From assembly GCA_014379905.1 (NCBI GenBank), contig JACMKX010000186.1:1-64000 (forward strand): a DNA stretch of 64,000 bases. The letters run 5' to 3'. Of this stretch, positions 48,926 through 59,102 are shown one piece after another (within the stretch, counting starts at the first letter, position 1; each line of letters begins with the position of its first letter). The DNA comes from Ferruginibacter sp. (lineage in GTDB: Bacteria; Bacteroidota; Bacteroidia; Chitinophagales; Chitinophagaceae). The notes beneath the pieces were generated by a model that made no database searches, was not told where the DNA came from, and was given only the letters and a program-made list of their open reading frames with translations. A program made the translations under genes and the position numbers.

Positions 48926-50194
48926 ATGAACCGCACTGTTGCACTACATACACTGGGTTGCAAACTTAACTTTTCCGAAACTACGGCTATTGGCCGAATG
49001 CTGGAAAACGATGGATTTGTAAAAAAAGACTTTGATGATGTGGTAGATGTATATGTAATAAATACCTGTTCTGTTACCGAAAATGCAGACAAGGAATGCA
49101 GGCAACTGGTGCGGCGAATTCAACGCAAAGCACCCGAAGCCCTGGTGGTGATCACCGGCTGCTACGCGCAGCTTAAACCAAAAGAAATTTCGGAAATTCC
49201 CGGTGTAAACCTGGTACTGGGTGCAGCAGAAAAATTCAATATTGCCGCTCATTTAAAAGAAATGACCAAAAATGATACGGCTAAGATCTGCAGCTGCGAT
49301 ATTGAAGATGTGAATACATTCACCGCATCGCATTCGGTAAATGAACGCACCCGTGTGTTTTTAAAAGTGCAGGATGGCTGCGATTATAATTGTAGTTTCT
49401 GCACCATCCCAATGGCCAGGGGTAAAAGCAGGAGCGATACCATTGATAACATTAGCGACAATGTAAAAAATATTGCCGCAGGCGGTGCCAAAGAAATTGT
49501 ACTCACCGGCATTAACCTGGGCGATTTTGGAAAAGGTTTTACAGGAGGCAAAAAAAGAGAAGAAGATTTTTTTAGCCTTGTAAAAGAACTGGACCAACTG
49601 CAAGGGGTTGACCGCTACCGCATATCTTCTATAGAACCTAATTTATTGAGCAACGAAATAATAGCGTTTGTTAGCAACAGCAAACGCTTTATGCCCCATT
49701 TTCATATTCCGCTGCAAAGCGGAAGCAATGAAGTATTGGGCGCAATGCGCCGCCGATACAAAAAGGAATTGTATGCCGAAAAAGTGGGCCTCATAAAAAC
49801 AATGATGCCGCATGCCTGTATAGGTGTGGATGTAATTGTTGGCTTTCCAGGCGAAACAACCGAACAGTTTAATGAAACAGCTGAATTTCTTCAATCACTG
49901 GATATTTCCTACCTGCATGTATTTACTTATTCTGAAAGAGACAATACACATGCACTTAGCATCCAACCGGTGGTGCCGGTTAATATCCGCCATGAGCGCA
50001 ACAAGATCCTCCGCAATATCAGTTATACCAAAATGCAGGCTTTTACTCAAAAACATATTGGCCAGTCCCGCAAAACATTGTTTGAAAGCACGAACAAAAA
50101 TGGTATGATGGAGGGTTATACAGATAATTATATTAAGATAACTGCTCCGTATAAAAAAGAATGGGAAAACCAGGTGGTTGACTGGATTGTATAA
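48926..50194 (+). CDS. mtaB: tRNA (N6-threonylcarbamoyladenosine(37)-C2)-methylthiotransferase MtaB
   Basis: HTLGCKLNFSETTAIGRML, VINTCSVTENADKECRQLVRR, VQDGCDYNCSFCTIPMARGKSRS (radical SAM CxxxCxxC). Confidence 0.93.
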   Translation: MNRTVALHTLGCKLNFSETTAIGRMLENDGFVKKDFDDVVDVYVINTCSVTENADKECRQLVRRIQRKAPEALVVITGCYAQLKPKEISEIPGVNLVLGAAEKFNIAAHLKEMTKNDTAKICSCDIEDVNTFTASHSVNERTRVFLKVQDGCDYNCSFCTIPMARGKSRSDTIDNISDNVKNIAAGGAKEIVLTGINLGDFGKGFTGGKKREEDFFSLVKELDQLQGVDRYRISSIEPNLLSNEIIAFVSNSKRFMPHFHIPLQSGSNEVLGAMRRRYKKELYAEKVGLIKTMMPHACIGVDVIVGFPGETTEQFNETAEFLQSLDISYLHVFTYSERDNTHALSIQPVVPVNIRHERNKILRNISYTKMQAFTQKHIGQSRKTLFESTNKNGMMEGYTDNYIKITAPYKKEWENQVVDWIV

Positions 50195-50405
50195 AGAGTT
50201 TTTTTTAACGCTAAGGCGCAAAGGTTCTTAGGGGGCACCTTTTACTTCATGTTGTTTTCGACCGGCTTCTCCTTCGTGTTATGAAATGCTGTTTGATGTG
50301 AACCATTAGGCTTAAACAGTGCGATCGCAAACTTTCTTATTTTGTGTTTTTATTTATTATTACTTATTCCCTTCCTTATCCTCTATGAAATTTTTCATTC
50401 AATTG

Positions 50406-52220
50406 CTACAACTTTATTACTTTTAAACCAACCCCCGTCTTTTCATTTCTTAAAATGTACAGGCCTGCTTCTTCTCCGGACAGATCAATGATATTATTAC
50501 TGCTGTTTAGCCAGAGTTGTTTCACTGCCTGGCCCTTACTATTCAATAAAGTGAAAGATTGCTTTTCTATAACCCGGTTTTCAAAAATTAATGTTGACTG
50601 TTGTAAAACAGGATTAGGAGAAAGAAAAATATTTTTTTGATGATCCTTATTTTCCAATAAAATTACCCGGCTGTAATCATATACGCCATTCAGGTCAAAC
50701 TGCTTCAGCCTGTAATAATATTTTGATTGATGCAGGTCATTATCATTTACCTGGTAGTGCCTTGTAAGTCCTATGGTTGACTGCGGCTCAAACACCCGGG
50801 CCAGTGTTATAAAATGAATTCCATCTGTGCTTCTCTCTAATTCAAATTTGTTGTGCCCGGTTTCAGCACCCGTAACCCAGCTGATCGTATTTTTATACAG
50901 CATAGCCCTCCCATAAAACTGCAGCATTTCAACCGGAACAATGCCTGCATTATACTCATAGGCACCCATATCAACTATGCTATAAATGATGCGGTTATTG
51001 CCACGGATATCATACGCAGAAACGCCATTGTTATCCCCACTGTTAAAACAGGGAGAGGCTCCATTTAAAGGTTGCAAACCATCGTCGTTGGTCAGCCAGC
51101 AATTATCAGGACCAACAGCGTTGGCGATATTGTATAACAAAGGATCGCTGATAACATTTCCTGTACCCGGGCCTGTTATTACATGCGGTGCATTTTGACC
51201 TGTTAGATTTATATTGGAATAAGTTGCTGTGAAAGAGGCACCGCCCAGCAGGTAAAATTGTGGCCCGCTTCCGGTGGCTGTATTGTTCCAAAAAATACTG
51301 TTCCTTACAACCGGATTCGCATTACCGGAGTTGCCTGTTGCAAAATTTGTGCGGTCGCTTACAAGGGCACCACCGTCAACAGAACTGTTGTTGACAAACA
51401 CAGAATTCAGTATTTGCGGACTTGCGTTACCATTACCTCCACCCCAGCAATAGATAGCTCCGGCCCTGTCTGTAGCAGTATTATTGTAAAAAAGAGAATT
51501 GTTTATAGAAGGACTTGCATTACCATTGTATCCAAAATTATCAATAGCGCCACCGCCACCGGTAGCAGTGTTGAAAGCAAAAATGCAATTGATAATTACC
51601 GGGCTTGCATTGCCTGTATTTTGCCCATGATCAAAAATACCTCCACCAAAAACTGCTGTATTATTTGTAAACAGGCAATTCCTGATAGTAGGGCTGCAGG
51701 TTCCGCCATTGGCAGCATTGTTAAGCATACCTCCACCCAGGCTCCTGCTGTCGTTGCCCAACACATCAAAGTTGCCGGTTCCGTCTCTTATTGTAAAACC
51801 ATCCAACACGGCTGTGTTATTAAGGCTGGCATTACTTATTACATGATAACTGTTATCTGCATTACCGGCCAGGCCTATGGCCCCGCTTAACACAGAAGAA
51901 AATCCACAGGAGAATATACGTTGTGATAAAGTTGTCTCAGTACCGTTAAAACTTCCGTAAATAGCCACGCCGTTGCGCATACTGAAATAGATATTCCTGT
52001 TGTTACCAATGCTGGTCAAATAGGTACCCGATGCTACCCACACTTCATCTCCCGGTACGCTCATATCAATAACGGCCTGCAGTGATGTACCGGCAAAAGC
52101 ATTTGCCCACCCGTTGCCGTTGCCGGCGCCGCTTGCCGAAATATTTACGCACCGGATGGCTGCGGTGGTATTGGAAACAGTAATAAAAAGAAACAGTAAA
52201 CCTGCGAAGAGCATTTTCAT
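50406..52220 (-). CDS. choice-of-anchor Q domain / T9SS type A sorting domain protein (polymorphic outer membrane protein-like repeats)
   Basis: Repeated (S)NASPxIxNSxFxNNTA motifs; MGAYEYNAG; C-terminal IFLSPNPVLQQSTLIFENRVIEKQSFTLLNSKGQAVKQLW. Confidence 0.8.
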   Translation of the reverse strand: MKMLFAGLLFLFITVSNTTAAIRCVNISASGAGNGNGWANAFAGTSLQAVIDMSVPGDEVWVASGTYLTSIGNNRNIYFSMRNGVAIYGSFNGTETTLSQRIFSCGFSSVLSGAIGLAGNADNSYHVISNASLNNTAVLDGFTIRDGTGNFDVLGNDSRSLGGGMLNNAANGGTCSPTIRNCLFTNNTAVFGGGIFDHGQNTGNASPVIINCIFAFNTATGGGGAIDNFGYNGNASPSINNSLFYNNTATDRAGAIYCWGGGNGNASPQILNSVFVNNSSVDGGALVSDRTNFATGNSGNANPVVRNSIFWNNTATGSGPQFYLLGGASFTATYSNINLTGQNAPHVITGPGTGNVISDPLLYNIANAVGPDNCWLTNDDGLQPLNGASPCFNSGDNNGVSAYDIRGNNRIIYSIVDMGAYEYNAGIVPVEMLQFYGRAMLYKNTISWVTGAETGHNKFELERSTDGIHFITLARVFEPQSTIGLTRHYQVNDNDLHQSKYYYRLKQFDLNGVYDYSRVILLENKDHQKNIFLSPNPVLQQSTLIFENRVIEKQSFTLLNSKGQAVKQLWLNSSNNIIDLSGEEAGLYILRNEKTGVGLKVIKL

Positions 52221-52263
52221 GGAGTGTATTTTATCAGCAGTATAATTTTTTTAAACGTTTATG

Positions 52264-53763
52264 TTATTCAATATTTTTAAATCCTATTTGCCCGCGGTCA
52301 TTATTTTTTCCGTAGGCTCCAATAATAATTTCATACCCTGAAACGCCTGTAGTGAAACCAAAATAACCATTGGTTTCTGCTGTATCATCATCAATTTTCG
52401 TTTTAAAAGTTACCGCGCTACCCGACGAATTATAAACGTACACAGCCCCTGAATTTAGTAGCCCCACTCCTGCATCTGACCTGTAGGCTCCCACTACGGT
52501 AAACAACTGGGTTCTTGACACGCATATGCCAAAATTGTCATTAGCCACCCCGTCATTGGCTGTAATCTTCTCCGGTAAGGTCCAGTTCTGGACACCAATG
52601 GGACTACGGTAAAAAAGGTATGCGCTTCCCTGCGAAGTGTTTGCGCCTATATCATCACCGCTGGCACCTACTGCCAAACCACTTCCCCAGGCAGATACAC
52701 TTACTCCAAAATAATCGTCTGCTTCGCCATCTGCTGCCAGTATTTTTTGGTGATAAGCCTGGGCGGTTGTCCAGCCCGCAGCATTGGTGAGTTCGTAAAA
52801 ACTGTATACACTTCCCTGGTCGGCATTTGCACCAATATCATCCAGGTATGCTCCGGCTATAACATAGGAACCACTCACACTTACGCTATTGCCAAAACGG
52901 TCGTCAACGCCACCATCGCTTGCGGTTAATTTGGCCCTGAAGGTCCAGCTTGATCCGCTGAGTGTGTAGATGTAGGCACTTCCCTGGTTTATATTCGCTC
53001 CTATATTGTCGCCGTATGCACCAACAATGATGGTGTTGCCGGAGATTGCTGCGCTGTGTCCAAAATAATCATCCGCAGCTCCATCCGCAGCGGTAAGTTT
53101 TGCCATTTGTGTCCAGCTGCTGCCTTCCCTGTTAAAAACGTACGCGCTGCCCTGGTTGGCATCTGCACCAACATCGTCACCCCAGGCGCCTACCAGGGCA
53201 TAGCTACCGCTGATAGCTACACTGGCTCCAAAATAATCATCGGCGGCACCATCTGAAGCTAACAGCGATGCCTGCTGTTGCCACACTCCGTTGTTCCTGA
53301 AAAAAATATAGGCTGCGCCACGGTTTTCAAATCCACCTCCCAGCACTCCCACTAATTTATTATAGGCGCCCACAATCGCATAATCATTGCTTATACTTAC
53401 TTTATAGGCAAAAAAATCGCCGGAACTCACATTAACCGGGGAGATCAGTTGCGCCGGGTTTTTATCCGCATTACTAAATAAAAAAGGCAGCCAGCTTATA
53501 CCATCAAACATGTAAATGGTTTTCTTATTAATGTCGTATACCAGTAATCCTGTAGCCGGGTCAGCAATTGCTTTTCTCTGCGCCGAGGTCATTGTGGTGA
53601 TCAGTGTTCCTTTATTGCTGCTGCTTATATCCAGTTGCGCACTGGCGTGTGGTGTACTGGTACCAATGCCTACCCCCTGCGAAAATGCGCTGTTAAAAAA
53701 AAATACCATCCCAATTAAAGCAATCATTTTTTGTTGCAGGCCCGCGGGTAAAAATTTTTTCAT
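52264..53763 (-). CDS. FG-GAP repeat (beta-propeller) secreted protein
   Basis: Repeats such as DGAADDYFGASVAISGSYALVGAWGDDVGADANQGSAYVFNREGSSWTQMAKLTAADGAADDYFGHSAAISGNTIIVGAYGDNIGANINQGSAYIY. Confidence 0.82.
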   Translation of the reverse strand: MKKFLPAGLQQKMIALIGMVFFFNSAFSQGVGIGTSTPHASAQLDISSSNKGTLITTMTSAQRKAIADPATGLLVYDINKKTIYMFDGISWLPFLFSNADKNPAQLISPVNVSSGDFFAYKVSISNDYAIVGAYNKLVGVLGGGFENRGAAYIFFRNNGVWQQQASLLASDGAADDYFGASVAISGSYALVGAWGDDVGADANQGSAYVFNREGSSWTQMAKLTAADGAADDYFGHSAAISGNTIIVGAYGDNIGANINQGSAYIYTLSGSSWTFRAKLTASDGGVDDRFGNSVSVSGSYVIAGAYLDDIGANADQGSVYSFYELTNAAGWTTAQAYHQKILAADGEADDYFGVSVSAWGSGLAVGASGDDIGANTSQGSAYLFYRSPIGVQNWTLPEKITANDGVANDNFGICVSRTQLFTVVGAYRSDAGVGLLNSGAVYVYNSSGSAVTFKTKIDDDTAETNGYFGFTTGVSGYEIIIGAYGKNNDRGQIGFKNIE

Positions 53764-53933
53764 AACAGGTTAGTTTAACTGATTGCTTATAAATTATAAA
53801 GTGCCAATGTCCCTGAAACGGGTAATTTTTTCACCTTAAATTATAATGAAATGATCAACATTATGCAACAGTTCTACTAACAGTAGAAATATTTCAACCA
53901 ATGGCTGGAACCAACCCGATATTTGAACGGGAA

Positions 53934-54665
53934 TTATTTAAATATAGTTTTACCGGCTGCAACAAGTGCTACAAAAGCATCTCTTTCGTTCCTGCTGATG
54001 GGCAGCTCCTGTTTACCTATCTTAACAATAAATCCTTCTATAGCATTAATGGCTGGAATGTAAACAATATAGGAACGGTGAATGCGGTAAAATTTTGTTG
54101 CGGGCAATTTTTCCAGTAGTCCCGAGAGCGTGTGGTAGGTAATAACAGCACTGTCTTTTAGTACGATCCTTACATATTCTTTAAGGGCTTCAATAAAAAG
54201 AATGTCGGTGAAAAAAATTTTGACCAGTCCCCCATCTGCTTTTACAAAGAAAAAATCGTCCTTTTCATTTTGCGATGCAGTGTTTCTTGTTTCGGGTACA
54301 ACGGGCCGAAGAAATTTCCAGGTTTTATCTACTGCCAGTAAAAAGCGTTCAAAAGCAATCGGCTTTAGCAGGTAATCTATTGCATTGGCTTCAAAGCCTT
54401 CCATAGCATATTCCCGGTAGGCGGTGGTAAATACAACGGACGGAGGATTGGTCATTGATTTTAACAACTGGAAACCTGATAGTCCCGGCATATTAATATC
54501 AAGAAAGATGAGTTCTACCGGCTGCATACTCAACGCTTGTATGGCTTCCTTCGCATTTTTATAATTGCCATTCAATACCAGGCGTTCGTCCTGGCCAATA
54601 AAAGCGGCGATAATGTCTCTAGCTATCGGTTCATCATCAATTATTGCACAGCTAATGGCCATCAT
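53934..54665 (-). CDS. LytTR family DNA-binding response regulator
   Basis: CAIIDDEPIARDII, LIFLDINMPGLSGFQLLK, LKPIAFERF; LytTR domain FFVKADGGLVKIFFTDILFIEALKEYVRIVL...FYRIHRSYIV. Confidence 0.94.
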   Translation of the reverse strand: MMAISCAIIDDEPIARDIIAAFIGQDERLVLNGNYKNAKEAIQALSMQPVELIFLDINMPGLSGFQLLKSMTNPPSVVFTTAYREYAMEGFEANAIDYLLKPIAFERFLLAVDKTWKFLRPVVPETRNTASQNEKDDFFFVKADGGLVKIFFTDILFIEALKEYVRIVLKDSAVITYHTLSGLLEKLPATKFYRIHRSYIVYIPAINAIEGFIVKIGKQELPISRNERDAFVALVAAGKTIFK

Positions 54666-55747
54666 GATAAATTCAGTTTTAATTGTACAACAAAAGAATT
54701 ATTTTCTTGCCGTAAATTCAAATCATATTTTCCTTCATAATGCAGCGACAGCATATTTTTAACTGCCGTGAGGCCTATTCCCGTTGATGCTGCTACCTGG
54801 CAAAAACTATTGCTTACTTCAAATAATAATACATTTTGGCCGATGTTCATTTTTACATTCATCCAGTTATCGTCGGCCTTCTCCTTCATGCCATGCTTGA
54901 ATGCATTTTCTACAAATTGCACCAGCAGCATAGGCAGTATAGTTTTATTCCCGGCTTCGCCCTCTGTGGTCATTTCAATAATGGTTGTCGTTTCGTACCT
55001 CAGTTTTTCCAGCGCAATATAGCTGGTCAAAAACCTGACCTCCTCTGCCAGTAATACTTTTGGTTTATTACAGTCTGTAATAACATATTCCATGATCACC
55101 GACAGCTGGCTAAGGGCACCCGGTAGTTTATTACTGTTGGCCGTAGCAAACCCGTAAAGATTATTGAGTGTATTAAAATAAAAATGCGGGCTCAGCTGCT
55201 GTTTTAGTAAATTAAGCTGCATCTCTTTATTGGCAAGTGCCAGCTGTATCCGCTGGTTTTGGGTATTGCGGTAATCAAAATAAAAGCTGAGCATATAAAA
55301 CGCCCCTAATTTTAGGGTATACTTGCCAATTTCTGCCCATGAACCCACAATAAAATGATCAAAACTTCTCACTGGAACATCCTCCGGCACCAGCCATTCT
55401 TTACCGGAATGGAACAGTGCGTACAAAAGGCCAATGCTAAAAAAATAATAGCCTACAAAAACAGGGATATTTAGCAGCACATTTGTCAACACCCGTTTTC
55501 GATAAAAACTGTTGAGACAATACCATAATAATGCTGTTAACCCTAAATGCAGCACGCAGTTAATAAGATAGAAACCTGCAGGCAATACACAATGCCTGCA
55601 GGTTAAGTAAATAATAGTGTAGTGAATTAGCAGGATTCCAATTTCCAGTGCTGCATATATGCCGAAGGAGCGCTTCCAAAATAGTTTTTTGGACACGGCT
55701 GTTTCGTTGGAAACTCCCTTATTTATAAACAACTCATTTGTATTCAT
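54662..55747 (-). CDS. LytS/YehU-type sensor histidine kinase (intact catalytic motifs)
   Basis: LKQQLSPHFYFNTLNNLYGFA (H box), LPMLLVQFVENAFKHG (N box), GIGLTAVKNMLSLHY (G box). Confidence 0.92.
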   Translation of the reverse strand: MNTNELFINKGVSNETAVSKKLFWKRSFGIYAALEIGILLIHYTIIYLTCRHCVLPAGFYLINCVLHLGLTALLWYCLNSFYRKRVLTNVLLNIPVFVGYYFFSIGLLYALFHSGKEWLVPEDVPVRSFDHFIVGSWAEIGKYTLKLGAFYMLSFYFDYRNTQNQRIQLALANKEMQLNLLKQQLSPHFYFNTLNNLYGFATANSNKLPGALSQLSVIMEYVITDCNKPKVLLAEEVRFLTSYIALEKLRYETTTIIEMTTEGEAGNKTILPMLLVQFVENAFKHGMKEKADDNWMNVKMNIGQNVLLFEVSNSFCQVAASTGIGLTAVKNMLSLHYEGKYDLNLRQENNSFVVQLKLNLS

Positions 55748-56792
55748 ACAATTTTATAAAAAGTAAAAGCCTGTGGTCTTTTATTTCAATGCTTCCCTGT
55801 TGCGGATACAATTCTCCTAAAATATTATCCAGCTCTTTTTGCAATGTTGCAAAGGATGTTTGCTGTTGCGTTTTCTGCAATGATGTTTGCACGCACATCT
55901 CGTTACCGGCAAAATCTATAGAGATCACTACCCGGTTAGTGCCAACATTTGCTGCAATAATGCTGTCGGCTATTTTATTGAGCAGCAGGGGGTAAATTTT
56001 CAACCTGCTGTAATCTCCGGTTATGTTTAACTCCATTGGAATAGTGCCTTCCTGTTGATTGAGCAGGTTTAGGTAGCTATGCATGAACCTGATCTCTTTA
56101 TCTACAGCAATTAGCTTTTCCCGTGTTTCGTAAATTACATATTCCATCACTTTTGCCAGTTGTAATATAGGCTGCGTGGCTTTCTCCGGCCGTTCATTTG
56201 CTATGCTACGCAGGTTCGCTATCGTTTTAAAATAAAATGAAGGATTAAGATGCCAGGTAAGCATCTTAAGCTGTAGGGCTTTGTTGGCAAGGGCGAGCTC
56301 CATTTTTTTTGTTTCTTCTACCTGGTAGTTATAAAAAAATGCCGCCATGTAAAACCAGAGCAAACGAAATGCATGTTTTATAAGCTGGTAATTTAAAAAA
56401 GCATACTCATCCCCTTTGTCAAGATTTGCCAGCTGCCTGTCTGCCAAAGGCCTGGTAATTTCCTGCACGGCATTGTACACTTCAGCAATAGCGTACTGTA
56501 CAGGGCCAAACCAACACCAGGTATACCCAATATAAAACAGCAGGTTAAGGATAAGCTGCGTCAGCGTGTTTTGTTTTAATGCCCGGGCGGCTACAAGCCA
56601 TATGGGCAAAATAAGCACGCATTGAAACACCCACATTACAAAATGATATTCAATTATGCTGATGCGGGCAACGCTAAAATTGTTAAGAATAAAAAAGAAC
56701 AATAATTGGATAACTGCTTCTGTTATTGCATAAAGTGCAAACACTTTGAGCCAGTAGCGGGTAAATTTTTTATTGTAAATAAAAACATTCAT
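55734..56792 (-). CDS. degenerate LytS-like histidine kinase homolog (putative pseudokinase)
   Basis: Same architecture, but H box reads LTWHLNPSFYFKTIANLRSIA (His replaced by Ser) and the N/G boxes are not recognisable (YPLLLNKIADSIIAANVGTNRV). Confidence 0.85.
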   Translation of the reverse strand: MNVFIYNKKFTRYWLKVFALYAITEAVIQLLFFFILNNFSVARISIIEYHFVMWVFQCVLILPIWLVAARALKQNTLTQLILNLLFYIGYTWCWFGPVQYAIAEVYNAVQEITRPLADRQLANLDKGDEYAFLNYQLIKHAFRLLWFYMAAFFYNYQVEETKKMELALANKALQLKMLTWHLNPSFYFKTIANLRSIANERPEKATQPILQLAKVMEYVIYETREKLIAVDKEIRFMHSYLNLLNQQEGTIPMELNITGDYSRLKIYPLLLNKIADSIIAANVGTNRVVISIDFAGNEMCVQTSLQKTQQQTSFATLQKELDNILGELYPQQGSIEIKDHRLLLFIKLYEYK

Positions 56793-56946
56793 CTGTTATT
56801 TAAAGATAACAAGATGTGCTGCTGTAAATGACTAAAACAAATAATTCAATCAACCGGCAGGTTAGCCGGGCCAAATGCCGTTTTCCTTCAATGAAATGAT
56901 AGCTGCTGAGTGAGTCACCGCAAGACGTTGACTCGCTCAGCAGTTA

Positions 56947-58836
56947 TCATTTCCTGCCTGCCTCTATTGCCTGCTTCCTGAACTCCTTAAATTTTTCCCA
57001 GTTAAACCCGTTTTTAAATGCTTCGCCAATGGCATCACCGGGCGCTACCTTTTTACTATCGTACATTTTTCCATCTACCCAATATACACCTCCCATAAAA
57101 AATGCTTTGGCTGCTTCGGCGCCGCGGTTAAATAATTCTATCTTGGTTTTCCTGGTCATACCGAAATCGAGCCAGTTAATTTTTTCCACATCAATATGCG
57201 CAATGGCTTTATCGTAAATGGTATTGCGTTTTAAAAAATCTTTGTCATAGTAATACCTGATGGTAGAAAATATATCACCTAAAAAACCCAGGAATTTTGT
57301 GTTGGCAGGCTTGTATTCATTTTCGGGTTTTACATGTGCTTCATCTTCCAGTTTAACGCCAAAGGTGGGTACCCTGGCAATTAATATTTGAGGGTTATGA
57401 AAAATATTGATCGGGAAATTGGAAAGTACGCCACCATCTACAAACCATATTTCTTTTTTTAAGGTATTTGTTTTGTCTTCGGCTGTTGATTTTTGGTGCC
57501 AGAGTTCACTTTCATCCTGCACTGCCTGTTCTACCTTAACTTTATGCGGCGAAAAAAAAACGGGGATCGACATACTGGCTCTCACAAATTCTGCGGGGTT
57601 TACGGCCAGGGGATCTTTCCAGTAGTCGCCTGCATTCAACGGAAATTCTGCTTTTGTTTGCAAGGTAATATCACTGGCCATAATCGACATAAATGGTTTT
57701 TCAAATTTCGCATTCCTGTCGGGGTCTCTTGCATCGGGCCTCACCTGAAGGCCGGCATTGTTGATCCGGTTTTCCATTACGGCTTCCAATTCGCTGTATG
57801 TTTGGGTGTTGTTCCTTTTCATAATATCCATCATCCACAACTGAAAAGTATCACCGGGGTTAATGCCATATCCTGCTCTTGAAAACCTTCCTTTAAAATA
57901 AAGAAAAGCCACAACAGTAAAAATGAGCCCTACTACCGATAAAGCACCTGCTGCATGAAAAATGATGCGGATAATATTCATAACTGCTTCCGGTGCATGG
58001 CCGATAAGGCCTATGGTAACAACGAAGTGAAAAACAAGGTGCAATACAAACGGTACCGAAAAGAAAAAGATAAAAAGCCACAATGCTTTACTGTACCATG
58101 ATTTTTCTTTTATTTCTTTCGGCGCATCCACTTTATCCTGCTTCAGCTGCTGTGCCACTAATTTTTTATTCTTCTGCACTTCTACCCACCACTGTATCAA
58201 TAGTACCACCGTACAACAACAACCTATTCCTACTAAAATGTCATGCACATCACTTTGTACAAAGCGCTGCATAAAATTAAACTGGTAAAGGCGCAGCATG
58301 CCCAGCGTAGTAGCGTATATCATTACCCCTGCCAGGCTGAAACTAATAAAATCAATCAGCGTGTTGTAGGTGTTTTTTTTGCCGATGAATATTTTAATCA
58401 GCCATTTGGCAAACCAATGACCGTCTACCAGTTTCCACAGATCGAAGCGAAGCATTTCATCGAGTATGATCTCCGACTGGTATTTGTATTGCTCCCTGCC
58501 GGCATCAGCCTTATAGTTTTTAGGATCTACCGAAGCCATCAGTAAAGTGTTGATAGCACCGGCACTGGTACCGGCAAGTTTTAAAAACCTAAATCCCAGT
58601 CTTTCCAACACATAGGTGTAACCTACCAATGCCACGCCCAATACGCCGCCGCCTTCCTGTACATAGTTTACATACTCGTATATTTTTCCATCCGCCTCCT
58701 CTTTATAAATATCCGAATAAATGGGCCTGCCATTGTTTTGGAAAGAAGTTTCAATTTCGCTGATAACGCTTTCTACATTTGTTTCGGTCAAAAATTCGTT
58801 GATGTTTGCAGTTGCTTCTGTATTACCTGTTTTCAT
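56947..58836 (-). CDS. patatin-like phospholipase with internal transmembrane segments
   Basis: GGGVLGVALVGYTYVLERLGFRFLKLAGTSAGAINTLL (GxSxG) and IWFVDGGVLSNFPINIF (DGG), with several hydrophobic segments between them. Confidence 0.88.
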   Translation of the reverse strand: MKTGNTEATANINEFLTETNVESVISEIETSFQNNGRPIYSDIYKEEADGKIYEYVNYVQEGGGVLGVALVGYTYVLERLGFRFLKLAGTSAGAINTLLMASVDPKNYKADAGREQYKYQSEIILDEMLRFDLWKLVDGHWFAKWLIKIFIGKKNTYNTLIDFISFSLAGVMIYATTLGMLRLYQFNFMQRFVQSDVHDILVGIGCCCTVVLLIQWWVEVQKNKKLVAQQLKQDKVDAPKEIKEKSWYSKALWLFIFFFSVPFVLHLVFHFVVTIGLIGHAPEAVMNIIRIIFHAAGALSVVGLIFTVVAFLYFKGRFSRAGYGINPGDTFQLWMMDIMKRNNTQTYSELEAVMENRINNAGLQVRPDARDPDRNAKFEKPFMSIMASDITLQTKAEFPLNAGDYWKDPLAVNPAEFVRASMSIPVFFSPHKVKVEQAVQDESELWHQKSTAEDKTNTLKKEIWFVDGGVLSNFPINIFHNPQILIARVPTFGVKLEDEAHVKPENEYKPANTKFLGFLGDIFSTIRYYYDKDFLKRNTIYDKAIAHIDVEKINWLDFGMTRKTKIELFNRGAEAAKAFFMGGVYWVDGKMYDSKKVAPGDAIGEAFKNGFNWEKFKEFRKQAIEAGRK

Positions 58837-59102
58837 TTAATGACGGTTGTAATGTTAACAATGAAGGGTGGTAGGGTAAACTGCTGTTTTAGTGCGGGGC
58901 AAAGGGCTGCTAAATATATAAAAATAAATTATAATTATACAGCCGCCTTGGGGAAAAATTATTATCCGGAGTTTTCCAGAAGTTTTGCTGATTAAGTGTA
59001 GCTATCTTTCCCGGGGGGAAGAGACCCAACAATATTTAATACCATCTTTGCTTTGGCAGGTTGTAAATATGCTGAGCGGGCAGTGAATTAAAAAATAATA
59101 AA

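Noticed and set aside
51258-51890. 210-aa plus-strand ORF
   Set aside because: Antisense to the repetitive choice-of-anchor/T9SS gene 50406..52220; amino-acid composition looks like a shadow of the repeats and there is no recognisable domain
52264-53763. Regularly spaced DNA repeats that could suggest a CRISPR-like array
   Set aside because: The repeats are in-frame coding repeats of an FG-GAP propeller with about 180-nt periodicity; not short identical repeats with unique spacers
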